Positions 17,380 to 26,048 of a stretch of 56,636 nt of DNA are shown piece by piece. How positions within the stretch are numbered: the first letter of the stretch is position 1; each line of letters opens with the position of its first letter. The DNA is from Lachnospiraceae bacterium (GTDB lineage Bacteria > Bacillota > Clostridia > Lachnospirales > Lachnospiraceae). The DNA lies in assembly GCA_022796795.1 (NCBI GenBank), contig JAAWJI010000025.1, positions 1 to 56,636 on the forward strand, given 5' to 3'. The position numbers were made by a program, and so were the translations under genes. The notes below the pieces were generated by a model that worked only from the letters and a program-made list of their open reading frames with translations, ran no database searches and was not told where the DNA came from.

Positions 17380-19599
17380 ATGGAAGAAAAGAGCAAGAAG
17401 GATGTGGAGGCCATGGAACAGGAAGAGAAGAAGCCAGGGACGAAAAACGCGGTAAAGACAGAGGAAAAGACAAAGGCCAAGGCCAAGTCGGCAGCAGCCG
17501 GGAAGAGCGGGGAAAAAGAGAAGACAGCTTCTGGGGAGAAAGGCAAGACGGCTGATGGAGCCAAGAGAAGGGGGAGGCCAAAGAAGACTGCCGAAAATTC
17601 CAAGTCTCAGGCCAAGACTTCCGGGAAAGCAAAAGCTGTCGGGAAGACCAGGACTCAGACCTCTAAGGGAAAAGCAAAGAAACAGGCGCAAGGACCTAAG
17701 ATGCCCCAGTGCTTTGTGTCAGATCTGGACCAGTACCTGTTCGGCCAGGGAAATCACTACGATATTTTCCGCAAGCTTGGCGCCCATCTCACAGAGCTGG
17801 ACGGAAAGAAGGGCGTACATTTCGCAGTCTGGGCGCCCCATGCCCACAGTGTGAAGCTGATCGGTGAATGTAACGGCTGGAACGGGGAAGAGCACGAGAT
17901 GAAACGGCTGGAGCCCCTGGGAATCTACGAGATTTTTGTGCCTGGGGCCTGGGAAGGCATGCTGTATAAATATCTGGTGGAAGGGGCCGATAACGAGCTG
18001 TATTACAAGGCGGATCCCTATGCCTATTCTTCGGAAATGCGTCCGGGCAATGCCTCCCGGGTGGCGGATCTGGAGGGATATATCTGGAGCGACCGGAACT
18101 GGATGGAAAAGAGGAAGGGATTCCAGATGAAGGAACAGCCCATGTCTATCTACGAGGTGCATCCCGGTTCCTGGAAAAAACACCCCCATGGTCCGGAGGA
18201 GGACGGCTTCTATAATTATCGGGAGCTGGCCCACAGCCTGGCGGATTATGTGAAGGAAATGGGATACACTCATGTGGAGCTTATGGGCATTGCGGAGCAT
18301 CCCTTTGACGGCTCCTGGGGATACCAGGTGACCGGATATTATGCTCCCACCTCCCGCTATGGTTCCCCCAAGGATTTTATGTATCTGGTGGATTATCTGC
18401 ACAAACAGAAGATCGGCGTGATCCTGGACTGGGTGCCGGCCCATTTCCCCCGGGACGCTCACGGTCTGTCCTGGTTTGACGGAGCCCCTCTCTATGAGCA
18501 TCCTGATTCACGCAGAGGGGAGCATCCGGACTGGGGAACCAAGATCTTTAACTATGAGATGAATGAGGTGAAGAATTTCCTCATCGCCAATGCCCTGTAC
18601 TGGGTGGAGCAGTTCCATGTGGATGGTCTCAGAGTGGATGCGGTGGCGTCCATGCTGTATCTGGATTACGGCAAGCAAGACGGCCAATGGCTGCCTAATA
18701 TTTACGGAGGAAATAAAAATCTGGAGGCCATTGAATTCTTCAAGCACCTGAATTCCGTGCTGTTGGGACGGAACCAGGGGGCAATAATGATCGCGGAGGA
18801 ATCCACGGCCTGGCCTCAGGTGACGGATAAGCCGGAGAACGACGGGCTGGGATTTTCTCTCAAATGGAACATGGGATGGATGAACGACTTCCTGGAATAC
18901 ATGAAGCTGGATCCCTATTTCCGCAAGGGAGCCCACAACCTTATGACCTTTGCCATGACTTATGCCTATAGCGAGAATTATGTGCTGGTGCTTTCCCATG
19001 ACGAGGTGGTGCATCTGAAGTGCTCCATGATCAACAAGATGCCAGGGCTCTACGACGACAAATTTGCCAATCTGAAGGTGGCCTATTCCTTTATGATAGG
19101 GCATCCAGGCAAGAAGCTTCTGTTTATGGGCCAGGATTTTGCCCAGTTCCAGGAGTGGAGCGAGGCCAGAGAGCTGGATTGGTATTTGCTGGGCGAGGAA
19201 AAGCATCAGCAGATGCAGAATTACGTGAAGGCGCTGCTCCACCTATACCGGGATCGTCCGGCCCTGTACGACCAGGACTGCGTGCCTGAGGGCTTCCAGT
19301 GGATCAATCCCAACGACGGGTTCCGCAGCATATTCTCCTTTGTGCGCTATGGGAAAACCAAACGGCGCAGCCTGCTCTTTGTGTGCAACTTTACCCCGGT
19401 GGCCAGAGAGGATTACCGGGTAGGCGTGCCCAAGCGCAAGCAGTATAAGCTGGTCCTGGACAGCGACGCGGCGGAATTCGGCGGCTCCGGAGCGGAAAAG
19501 CCGGAACTCTACAAGGCAGTAAAGCAGGAGTGCGATGGCTTTGATTATTCCATTGCGTATCCATTGCCGGCTTATGGGGTGGCTGTGTTTGAGTTTTAG
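17380..19599 (+). CDS. glgB: 1,4-alpha-glucan branching enzyme with Lys/Ala-rich AT-hook N-terminal tail
   Basis: The 739-residue protein makes the alpha-1,6 branches of glycogen. From about residue 108 it is a normal GH13 branching enzyme: an N-terminal CBM48 domain, then the barrel with nucleophile D420 in DGLRVDAVASMLYLDY, the acid/base Glu in IAEEST (about 473) and SHDEVVH. Residues 1-107 are an extra tail of Lys, Ala, Glu, Gly and Thr resembling histone H1 or HU-like tails. It includes the AT-hook-like KRRGRPKK (62-69). Ordinary bacterial GlgB proteins lack this tail. The ATG at 17380 is preceded by a GGAATGTGTAGG purine site and the tail has no stops, so it is probably translated. A later start at M108 would give a standard enzyme and cannot be ruled out. 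Confidence 0.9.
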   Translation: MEEKSKKDVEAMEQEEKKPGTKNAVKTEEKTKAKAKSAAAGKSGEKEKTASGEKGKTADGAKRRGRPKKTAENSKSQAKTSGKAKAVGKTRTQTSKGKAKKQAQGPKMPQCFVSDLDQYLFGQGNHYDIFRKLGAHLTELDGKKGVHFAVWAPHAHSVKLIGECNGWNGEEHEMKRLEPLGIYEIFVPGAWEGMLYKYLVEGADNELYYKADPYAYSSEMRPGNASRVADLEGYIWSDRNWMEKRKGFQMKEQPMSIYEVHPGSWKKHPHGPEEDGFYNYRELAHSLADYVKEMGYTHVELMGIAEHPFDGSWGYQVTGYYAPTSRYGSPKDFMYLVDYLHKQKIGVILDWVPAHFPRDAHGLSWFDGAPLYEHPDSRRGEHPDWGTKIFNYEMNEVKNFLIANALYWVEQFHVDGLRVDAVASMLYLDYGKQDGQWLPNIYGGNKNLEAIEFFKHLNSVLLGRNQGAIMIAEESTAWPQVTDKPENDGLGFSLKWNMGWMNDFLEYMKLDPYFRKGAHNLMTFAMTYAYSENYVLVLSHDEVVHLKCSMINKMPGLYDDKFANLKVAYSFMIGHPGKKLLFMGQDFAQFQEWSEARELDWYLLGEEKHQQMQNYVKALLHLYRDRPALYDQDCVPEGFQWINPNDGFRSIFSFVRYGKTKRRSLLFVCNFTPVAREDYRVGVPKRKQYKLVLDSDAAEFGGSGAEKPELYKAVKQECDGFDYSIAYPLPAYGVAVFEF

Positions 19600-19640
19600 C
19601 AAAATAGCCGGAACATAAAGGGCTCAATTTTCAATCAAGA

Positions 19641-19676
19641 AAAACGGTATGGTCTTAGACGACTGTGCCGTTTTTT
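19641..19676 (+). terminator. Probable terminator after glgB
   Basis: AAAACGG (19641-19647) pairs with CCGTTTT (19668-19674), with a small GTC/GAC stem inside the loop, followed by a T run. It lies 41 bases after the glgB stop. The remaining 19.7-19.9 kb stretch has no convincing gene on either strand. Confidence 0.65.
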
Positions 19677-19932
19677 GCTTTACAGAAAACCATATAGATT
19701 TGTTTTCGGACAGTACCCTCCGTGGACAGGGGGCGTGGGTTCCGTGTCTACTGAGGATATAAAGAGTTTATAAAGAAATTGTCCGTACAGTTGGAAAACA
19801 GAGGGTGTCTTGCTAAAATATAGAAGGGAAAAGGGGGTGTTAATCCCTGTGGATTCAGGGAAAACAAAACCTACAGAAGTGTATTGTGAAAATCGCACAA
19901 TTTTCCTCCTGCAATTCCTACAAATTCGTCAA

Positions 19933-19961
19933 TAGACAGGTGTATAGAAGTATGCTAGTAT
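19933..19961 (+). promoter_or_regulatory. Promoter of TRAP cluster 1
   Basis: TAGACA (19933-19938) and TAGTAT (19956-19961) are 17 bases apart. They lie 57 bases before the DapA-family gene, which begins the cluster. Confidence 0.55.
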
Positions 19962-19982
19962 TGCTGTAGTACAGGTGTACAG
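19936..19982. promoter_or_regulatory. Paired operator-like repeats at the TRAP cluster 1 promoter
   Basis: ACAGGTGTATAG (19936-19947) and ACAGGTGTACAG (19971-19982) are direct repeats with one mismatch, 35 bases apart. The first overlaps the -35 box and spacer, and the second falls just after the -10 box. They are good candidates for binding by the FadR-type regulator encoded in the cluster. Confidence 0.5.
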
Positions 19983-20017
19983 GGTGCGCCTGAAATAGAT
20001 TACGGGAGGTATCAATT

Positions 20018-20953
20018 ATGGAGTATCCAAAGAATAACTTTCCAGGAGGAGTCTGGCCGGTTATGCTGACCCCTTTCACCGAGGACGGACAGATTGATGA
20101 GAAGGGGCTTCGGGCTCTTGTGGACTGGTACATAGACAATGGCGTAAAGGGTTTGTTTGCGTCCTGCCAGTCCAGCGAGATTCATGAGATGAATTTTGAG
20201 GAGCGGATCCGCATCGCAAAGATTACGGTGGAGGCAGCCGCAGGACGGGTGCCGGTGGTGGCAAGCGGCCACACATCTGACAGCCTGGAGGATCAGGCTA
20301 AGGATATCAACGCCATGTGGAAGACTGGCGTGGATGCAGTGATTCTGCTGACCAATCGTCTGGCAAAGGAAGACGAGAGCGACCAGGTTTGGATCGAGAA
20401 TTATCATAAACTGGAGGCTATGATTGATCCGGAGATCAAGCTTGGCGTTTATGAGTGTCCCAGACCCTATAAGCGTCTTCTGTCCATTCCGGTGATCACA
20501 GAGATCGCCAAGACAAACCGGTTCTATTTTCTGAAGGATACCTGCTGTGTGGCAGCGGATATCCGGGAGAAGCTGAAAGCCATTGAGGGAACCAACCTGA
20601 AGCTGTACAATGCCAACGCCACCACAGCTCTGGAGTCTATTCGGGACGGCGCAGCCGGCTACAGCGGAATTATGGCAAACTTCCATCCTGAGCTGTGGGT
20701 ATGGCTCTGCGAGCACTACAATGACAAGGCGGAAAATGCAGACCGGGTGCAGGAGGTGCTTATGGCAGCATCCCTCATTGAGCGCCAGCTGTATCCAGTA
20801 AACGCAAAATGGCATCTGAAGGAGATTGAGGGACTTCCCATCACTACCAAGTGCCGGGTGCAGGACGACTCTCTTCTGTTTGAGACCTGGAAGGAAGAGG
20901 TACGCATGATGGACCGCCTCTGCAATCGTACCTTTGAGACCTACTGCAAGTAA
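20018..20953 (+). CDS. DapA/NanA-family aldolase or dehydratase
   Basis: The 311-residue TIM-barrel enzyme belongs to the dihydrodipicolinate synthase family. The Schiff-base Lys is K173 in FYFLKDT, and the Tyr-Pro pocket segment appears as GVYECPRPY. Relatives include N-acetylneuraminate lyase, KDG aldolase and 5-dehydro-4-deoxyglucarate dehydratase. The biosynthetic DapA role is unlikely here, because the gene heads a catabolic cluster with a second aldolase, a TRAP transporter and YhcH. A 2-keto-3-deoxy acid substrate is inferred. A GGGAGG site precedes the ATG. Confidence 0.85.
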   Translation: MEYPKNNFPGGVWPVMLTPFTEDGQIDEKGLRALVDWYIDNGVKGLFASCQSSEIHEMNFEERIRIAKITVEAAAGRVPVVASGHTSDSLEDQAKDINAMWKTGVDAVILLTNRLAKEDESDQVWIENYHKLEAMIDPEIKLGVYECPRPYKRLLSIPVITEIAKTNRFYFLKDTCCVAADIREKLKAIEGTNLKLYNANATTALESIRDGAAGYSGIMANFHPELWVWLCEHYNDKAENADRVQEVLMAASLIERQLYPVNAKWHLKEIEGLPITTKCRVQDDSLLFETWKEEVRMMDRLCNRTFETYCK

Positions 20954-21040
20954 AGACCGCATGGGGAAAAGGCAGGCCAAAAGCACATGCTTTTGAGCTT
21001 GCGAAATGACGCAGAAGGCGTAGGGAAAGAAGGAAGAATT

Positions 21041-21838
21041 ATGACGACATTCTGTAAAGCGCAGCAGATTCGCGAAAAAATGAGCAGGGGAGAAACCGTA
21101 ATCGGAGCCCACACCTTTTATCTGGATCCGTCGATTACGGAGGCTCTGGGACTTCACGGATTTGAATTTGTCTGGATCGACGGGGAGCACTCGGCCTTTG
21201 ACAAGGCCAGTACCTTAAGCCATATTATGGCGGCGGCGGCGGCGGACACAGCGTCCATCGTGCGTGTGCCCTGGAATGATCCGGTGCTTGTAAAGCCTAT
21301 TCTGGAAATGGGACCAGACGGAATTTTGTTCCCTATGGTGTGTACGGCAGAGGAGGCCAAAAAGGCAGTGGCAGCCTGTATGTACCCGCCCCAGGGCGTT
21401 CGGGGCTTTGGGCCGCGCCGGGCAAATAAATACGGCGCCATGTCCAACGAGGAGTTTCTGGATCATCCGGAAAAAAGCTTCCTGCGGATCGTACAGATCG
21501 AGCATGTGGACGCGGTGCGCAATCTGCGGGAGATCCTGGACGTGGAGGGCATTGACCTTCCCCTGATCGGAGCCAACGATTTGTCGGCATCCATCGGTCA
21601 TCTGGGCCATACGGCTCATCCGGAGGTGCGGGCTCTCTGTGAAGAGGCTATCGCCATTTGCAAGGAGATGAACCGGCCCTTTGGCGTGTCTCTGGGAGCA
21701 GGAGATCATGAGGCTATCAGCTACTGGTTGAGCAAGGGCGTATCCTTTATGGGATGCGGAGATGACATCAGCTATATCAGCATGGGATGTCAGGCTACCA
21801 TGGAATTTGTAAAGGATTGCATGGACGGGAAACAGTAA
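21041..21838 (+). CDS. HpcH/HpaI-family class II aldolase
   Basis: The 265-residue protein matches the metal-dependent HpcH/HpaI group (4-hydroxy-2-oxoheptanedioate, 2-dehydro-3-deoxyglucarate and 2-keto-3-deoxyrhamnonate aldolases). Signatures are FVWIDGEHSAFD (about 45-56), GPDGILFPMV with a following RGFGPRRA, metal ligand Glu in VQIEH and Asp in GANDLSAS. It would cleave a 2-keto-3-deoxy acid into pyruvate plus an aldehyde. I start it at ATG 21041, which has GAAGGAAG upstream. The longer frame from 20987 adds a non-conserved head. It lies between the DapA-like gene and the GntR regulator. Confidence 0.88.
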   Translation: MTTFCKAQQIREKMSRGETVIGAHTFYLDPSITEALGLHGFEFVWIDGEHSAFDKASTLSHIMAAAAADTASIVRVPWNDPVLVKPILEMGPDGILFPMVCTAEEAKKAVAACMYPPQGVRGFGPRRANKYGAMSNEEFLDHPEKSFLRIVQIEHVDAVRNLREILDVEGIDLPLIGANDLSASIGHLGHTAHPEVRALCEEAIAICKEMNRPFGVSLGAGDHEAISYWLSKGVSFMGCGDDISYISMGCQATMEFVKDCMDGKQ

Positions 21839-21899
21839 ACAGGAAGAAATTTTCAAACCTACCAAGCTGACATGAGACGCACACCATGAGGAGAAAAGC

Positions 21900-22622
21900 A
21901 TGAAGTTAACAGGAGAGGATTTTGCAGTATCCAGGGTAAACCTCTACGAGCAGATTGCGGGCAGGCTTGAGGAATGGATTCTTGCCCACAATTTTAAGGA
22001 GCAGGAGAAGCTGCCGTCAGAGCAGGCTTTGGCGGAGGAGTTTAATGTGAGCCGCAATGTGGTCCGGGAAGCGCTGAAGCTCTTAAAGGAGCGGGGGCTG
22101 GTGGATTCCAGAAACGGCACAGGCTCCTATGTGACCAAGCCGGATGTGGAGAATCTGTCCGACGTAATCAGCCGTATGGTTGCCATAGAGAAAATTAATT
22201 ATCGGGAAATCTACGATGTGCGGATTATTCTGGAGACAGCTGCATGTAAAAGGTGCGCTGCTTCGGTGACAGAGGAACAGCTGGATGAGATGGAGCGGCT
22301 GCTGGAGAGACTGAAAGACCGCAGCTTGTCTGTAAAAGAACGGCGGGAACTGGATTTTGAATTCCATGTATTGATTGCCCGTGCGGCGGGAAATCCGCTT
22401 CTGGAAATCCTGGTAGGGGCAATGCGAAATATATTTGTGGAGATGATTGAAAAGGGGATTTTTCTGGAGGGCGGTATTGAAGACGCGATTATGCGCCATA
22501 CCAATATTCTGACGGCCTTAAAGGAGCGGGACCCGGTGCTGGCGGAGAACGCCATGTATGATCATCTGTATGTTTCTTTAAAAAATGTTGGGATTTATCT
22601 CAGCGACAAACAACAGGTCTAA
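21900..22622 (+). CDS. GntR-family (FadR subgroup) regulator
   Basis: The 240-residue protein has an N-terminal winged HTH (LPSEQALAEEFNVSRNVVREALKLLKERGLVDSRNGTGSYV, residues 38-78) and a C-terminal all-helical FCD ligand domain with the typical His and Asp metal positions (FEFHVLIA, then a late MYDHLYVSL). FCD regulators usually respond to small organic acids. It is embedded in the TRAP cluster between the aldolase and dctP genes, so it most likely controls this cluster through the ACAGGTGTA repeats at 19936 and 19971. Whether it represses or activates is not visible. Confidence 0.9.
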   Translation: MKLTGEDFAVSRVNLYEQIAGRLEEWILAHNFKEQEKLPSEQALAEEFNVSRNVVREALKLLKERGLVDSRNGTGSYVTKPDVENLSDVISRMVAIEKINYREIYDVRIILETAACKRCAASVTEEQLDEMERLLERLKDRSLSVKERRELDFEFHVLIARAAGNPLLEILVGAMRNIFVEMIEKGIFLEGGIEDAIMRHTNILTALKERDPVLAENAMYDHLYVSLKNVGIYLSDKQQV

Positions 22623-22682
22623 GCGTCCAGGCGACGAGTAGATAGATACAGTAAATTTTCAAATTTTTCAGGAGGAAAAACT

Positions 22683-23810
22683 ATGAAGAAGAAAGTATTA
22701 GCAACGGTACTGGCTGTTGCCATGGTAGGAACCATGCTGGCAGGCTGCGGTTCCAAGACTGAACCCGAAGCGCCTGCGGAGGCTCCCGCAACAGAAGCGC
22801 CTGCAGAGGAGGCTCCCGCAGAGGAAGCTCCCGAAGAAGAAGCTCCTGCCGCAGATGCAGCAGCTGGGGATCTGGGAGATCCGGTTACTCTGACCGTTAC
22901 CCTGACAGCAGTGTCCACGGATACTCATGCACAGGCTATGAAGAAGTTTGAGGAGACTGTAGAGAGTCTGTCCGGAGGAAATATTTCCGTAGAAGTTTAC
23001 ACCGACGCACAGCTGTTCTCCCAGGAGGAAGAGGTGGCCGCCGTTGTTATGGGCGATGCTGACATGACCCTGACCAGCGCATCCTGGCTTACCACAGGTT
23101 CTCCCTGGGTATCCATGTTTACCGCAGGATATCTGTTCAACAGCTACGATCATATGACCACCACCCTGAACGGCGAGGTAGGTAAGGAAGTATTCCAGAA
23201 GGTTTCCGACGAGCAGGGACTGCTGCCCCTGGGCGCATGGTATCTGGGGTCCAGAGAGGTTTCTCTGTCTGAGGATAAGGCAGTGAAGACTCCGGAGGAC
23301 CTGAAGGGCGTAAACTTGAGAATGCCTAACTCTGAAGCATGGCTGTTCCTGGGCGAAGCTCTGGGCGCAAATCCCACTCCCATGTCCTTCTCCGAGCTGT
23401 ATCTGGCTCTGCAGACAGGCGCTGTAGACGGACAGGACAATCCTCTGGGTTCTGTGGAGAGCGCCAAGTTCTATGAGGTGCAGAAGTCCATTTCTCTGAC
23501 CCATCACCTGATTGACTCTGTATGGCCGGCAATCAACAACGACAAGTGGGCATCTCTGACCGATGCACAGAAGGATATCATAATGCAGGGTATTGAGGCA
23601 GGAAGAGAGTTCTGCGACAGCACCAACCTTCAGAAAGAAGAAGATCTGATCGCTTTCTTTGAGGAGCAGGGTCTGAAGATTTACGAGGCTGACATTCCTA
23701 CCTTCCAGGAGCATGTGCTGAACTACTACCTGAGCAACGACATCTCTGCTGACTGGGATCAGGCTATGTACGACAAGGTTTCCGAGATCGGAGCACAATT
23801 CGTTAAATAA
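22683..23810 (+). CDS. TRAP transporter solute-binding lipoprotein (DctP)
   Basis: The 375-residue protein starts with a lipoprotein signal peptide ending LAGC (Cys22). A Pro/Glu/Ala-rich linker of repeated EEAPA units (about 27-62) follows, and then a DctP fold. The binding-site Arg typical of carboxylate-binding DctP proteins lies in NLRMPNSEAW, and the conserved ALQTGAVDGQDNPL follows. It captures an organic or sugar acid at the cell surface and hands it to the membrane subunits encoded next. It is separated from them by 236 bases with a strong hairpin, which probably lets it be made in excess. Confidence 0.92.
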   Translation: MKKKVLATVLAVAMVGTMLAGCGSKTEPEAPAEAPATEAPAEEAPAEEAPEEEAPAADAAAGDLGDPVTLTVTLTAVSTDTHAQAMKKFEETVESLSGGNISVEVYTDAQLFSQEEEVAAVVMGDADMTLTSASWLTTGSPWVSMFTAGYLFNSYDHMTTTLNGEVGKEVFQKVSDEQGLLPLGAWYLGSREVSLSEDKAVKTPEDLKGVNLRMPNSEAWLFLGEALGANPTPMSFSELYLALQTGAVDGQDNPLGSVESAKFYEVQKSISLTHHLIDSVWPAINNDKWASLTDAQKDIIMQGIEAGREFCDSTNLQKEEDLIAFFEEQGLKIYEADIPTFQEHVLNYYLSNDISADWDQAMYDKVSEIGAQFVK

Positions 23811-23911
23811 AAGAACACTTCCGTCTGAAAGCTCCGGAGGCGTCCCTGGAAATGGGGCGGGTGAAGGGAAGCTTGAGGAAATAACAGAATCAGCTGATTA
23901 GAGGATGAGAT

Positions 23912-23967
23912 CCCCACATTCACGAGCTGGGGCGCAGCTCCTGGCACCGTGTGAATGTGGGGGTTTT
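23912..23967 (+). terminator. Intra-operon hairpin after dctP
   Basis: CCCCACATTCAC (23912-23923) pairs perfectly with GTGAATGTGGGG (23951-23962), followed by GTTTT. It lies about 100 bases after the dctP stop and before the permease genes. It looks like a partial terminator or 3' stabiliser that raises binding-protein mRNA over permease mRNA. Confidence 0.75.
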
Positions 23968-24008
23968 ACGTTCAGCCCAAACACAGAGGGAAGCGGCTGA
24001 ACAGTAAC
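23966..24008. repeat. REP-like palindrome, dctP-dctQ gap
   Basis: TTACGTTCAGCC and GGCTGAACAGTAA pair with one bulge around 18 bases. The ends match GTTACTG/CAGTAAC of the repeats at 44337, so this is probably another copy of the same dispersed palindrome. Confidence 0.45.
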
Positions 24009-24046
24009 TTTTTGATGAAAGAGCTTATGCGAAAGGGGGTTTTACA

Positions 24047-24625
24047 ATGGATGGATTAAAAAAGGTCGGAAATTTTCTGCGCAATTGTGTGGAGCTGTAC
24101 ATACCGATTGCGGCGTTTTTAATCATGTTTAGCGTATTCGTAATCCAGATTGTGGCCCGGTATGTTTTCAACAGTCCGGTTCAGTGGGCCTATGAGGTTA
24201 CGGTCATGGGATATCTGTGGATGGTTGTATTGGGAGCTTGCTATGCGTACCGGGACCGGTCCCACGTAACGTTTACGCTGGTTTACGATAATCTTCCCGT
24301 AAAGGGAAAGGCTATTTGCGGATTTCTAGGAAATCTTCTCATGGCGATTGCGTATATTGCCATGTTTTTGCCGTCCTGCAAGATGATTGGCCAGATGAAA
24401 ATTCAAGTTACCAGTGTGTTCAAGATTGGACTGAACATTGTGTACCTTCCGTTTATCCCGTTTATGATCATTATCCTGTGCTACATTTTATACGATATGT
24501 GGCTGGAGGTCATGGTGTTCACCGGCATCGGCGGAGAGGCCGCGGTGAAAAAGATGCTGGATGAGACGAAAAACGAGACACAGGAAGCCATTGAAGCAGC
24601 CGTAGGTGAGGAGGTGGAGAAGTAA
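24047..24625 (+). CDS. TRAP transporter small permease (DctQ)
   Basis: The 192-residue membrane protein has four predicted spans and the DctQ pattern RYVFNSPVQWAYEVTVMGYLWMVVLGACYAYRDRSHV in its first half. It pairs with DctM to drive uptake with a sodium or proton gradient. The C-terminus is a charged Glu-rich tail (about 165-192), longer than usual. Its stop and the dctM start share one base (24625). A GGGGG site precedes the ATG. Confidence 0.9.
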   Translation: MDGLKKVGNFLRNCVELYIPIAAFLIMFSVFVIQIVARYVFNSPVQWAYEVTVMGYLWMVVLGACYAYRDRSHVTFTLVYDNLPVKGKAICGFLGNLLMAIAYIAMFLPSCKMIGQMKIQVTSVFKIGLNIVYLPFIPFMIIILCYILYDMWLEVMVFTGIGGEAAVKKMLDETKNETQEAIEAAVGEEVEK

Positions 24626-25926
24626 TGGAATTAAGTACAGCCTTATTAGTATTTTTGTTGATTTTCGTATTGATTTTCATTCTGCGGATGCCGATTCCCA
24701 TGGGTATGATGACGGCATGCGTATTTTACTTCCTGATCAGCGGTGAGAGTACCAAAATGGTGGCTCAGCAGACGCTGAAAACCTTTTACACCAACTACAC
24801 CATCATTGCGGTTCCCCTCTTTATCTTTGCGGCCAATGTTATGAACAGCGGAAAGGTGACAGAGAAGGTATTTGGCTTTGCCATGGGCTTTGTGGGTCGT
24901 TTTAAAGGCGGCTTGGGCCATGTGAATGTGCTGGCATCCCTGGTATTCTCCGGTATGACCGGTTCTGCTATCGCAGACGCCAGCGGACTTGGAAAAATGG
25001 AAATTGACGCCATGAGAGACGAGGGCTATGACGACGGCTTCAGCTGTGCCATCACGGCGGCCTCTGCAACCATTGGTCCCATCTTTCCGCCCAGTATTCC
25101 CATGGTTATCTATTCCATGCTTTCCGGCGCTTCCGTAGGCGCCCTGTTCATGGGCGGCATGATTCCCGGCATTTTGCTGGCAATCGCCCTTATGGTGTAT
25201 ATTATGATGGTGGCTCACAAGCGGAATTACCCCATCAGTGAAAAGGTAAAGCTTAAAGCATTTCTCCGCTATACCTTTAACGCTATTCCTGCTATTTTGA
25301 CTCCGGTGATCCTGCTGGTTGGTATTTACACCGGCGTTATGACTCCCACGGAGGCGGGAGCTGTGGCAGGTCTCTACGCTTTGGTTGTGGCAATCTTTGG
25401 ATATCGGGTGCTGAGATGGGACGGCTTTAAGCAGGTGCTCATCGACACCGTAAAGGCTACGGGAACCACCTCCATCATGATCGGCGCTGCCACCACCATT
25501 TCCTATATCGTGGCAAAAGAGCAGGTAGCTACCACTGTGGCTAACTGGATTACCGGGTTTACAGACAACAAGTATGTCTTCCTGTTGATCGTGAATATTG
25601 CCATTCTGATCCTGGGAATGTTTATTGATACCTCTGTAATTCAGGTGGTGTTTATCCCCATCCTTCTGCCCATCGCAAAGGCATTTGGAATTGATTTGGT
25701 GCATTTCGGACTGGTGGTAATCTTCAACATGATGATCGGTCTGTCCACACCGCCCTTTGGTATGCTGCTGTTTATTACCAGCGGTATTTCCGGCACGCCT
25801 CTGAAGGATGTAATCAAGGAAATCATAGGGCCCCTTGTGACTATGCTTATTGTCCTTGTAGTTATTACCTATTTCCCGGATGTGGTACTGTTCCTGCCCA
25901 AGATGTTAATGGGCTATACGGGATAA
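24625..25926 (+). CDS. TRAP transporter large permease (DctM)
   Basis: The 433-residue protein has the 12-span DctM architecture, with typical segments GSAIADASGLGKMEIDAM, ITAASATIGPIFPPSIPMVIY and TPTEAGAVAGLYAL. It is the transport subunit of cluster 1, carrying the substrate across the cytoplasmic membrane together with DctQ. It starts at the last base of dctQ, which indicates coupling. The substrate is inferred from the lyase, aldolase and YhcH genes to be a sugar acid. Confidence 0.93.
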   Translation: MELSTALLVFLLIFVLIFILRMPIPMGMMTACVFYFLISGESTKMVAQQTLKTFYTNYTIIAVPLFIFAANVMNSGKVTEKVFGFAMGFVGRFKGGLGHVNVLASLVFSGMTGSAIADASGLGKMEIDAMRDEGYDDGFSCAITAASATIGPIFPPSIPMVIYSMLSGASVGALFMGGMIPGILLAIALMVYIMMVAHKRNYPISEKVKLKAFLRYTFNAIPAILTPVILLVGIYTGVMTPTEAGAVAGLYALVVAIFGYRVLRWDGFKQVLIDTVKATGTTSIMIGAATTISYIVAKEQVATTVANWITGFTDNKYVFLLIVNIAILILGMFIDTSVIQVVFIPILLPIAKAFGIDLVHFGLVVIFNMMIGLSTPPFGMLLFITSGISGTPLKDVIKEIIGPLVTMLIVLVVITYFPDVVLFLPKMLMGYTG

Positions 25927-26048
25927 GCTGCTGAGAAATTTGCGGAAGCATTTAGATTCAGGCGTTGGGGATGTCCTTCGGGGCATCCCTGCGTATTCTA
26001 ATGAAATGGTGCTGAAGGAAAAACCATAGGAAAAAGGAGGACACGATT

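Noticed and set aside
20012..21190. A 392-codon minus-strand frame over the DapA-like and aldolase genes.
   Set aside because: Both plus-strand genes have intact catalytic motifs and ribosome sites. The antisense frame has no domain.
24646..25704. Minus-strand frame opposite dctM of cluster 1, and a similar one at 52581-53603.
   Set aside because: Shadows of two well-supported DctM proteins; both translations are rich in His, Gln and Asn with no family match.
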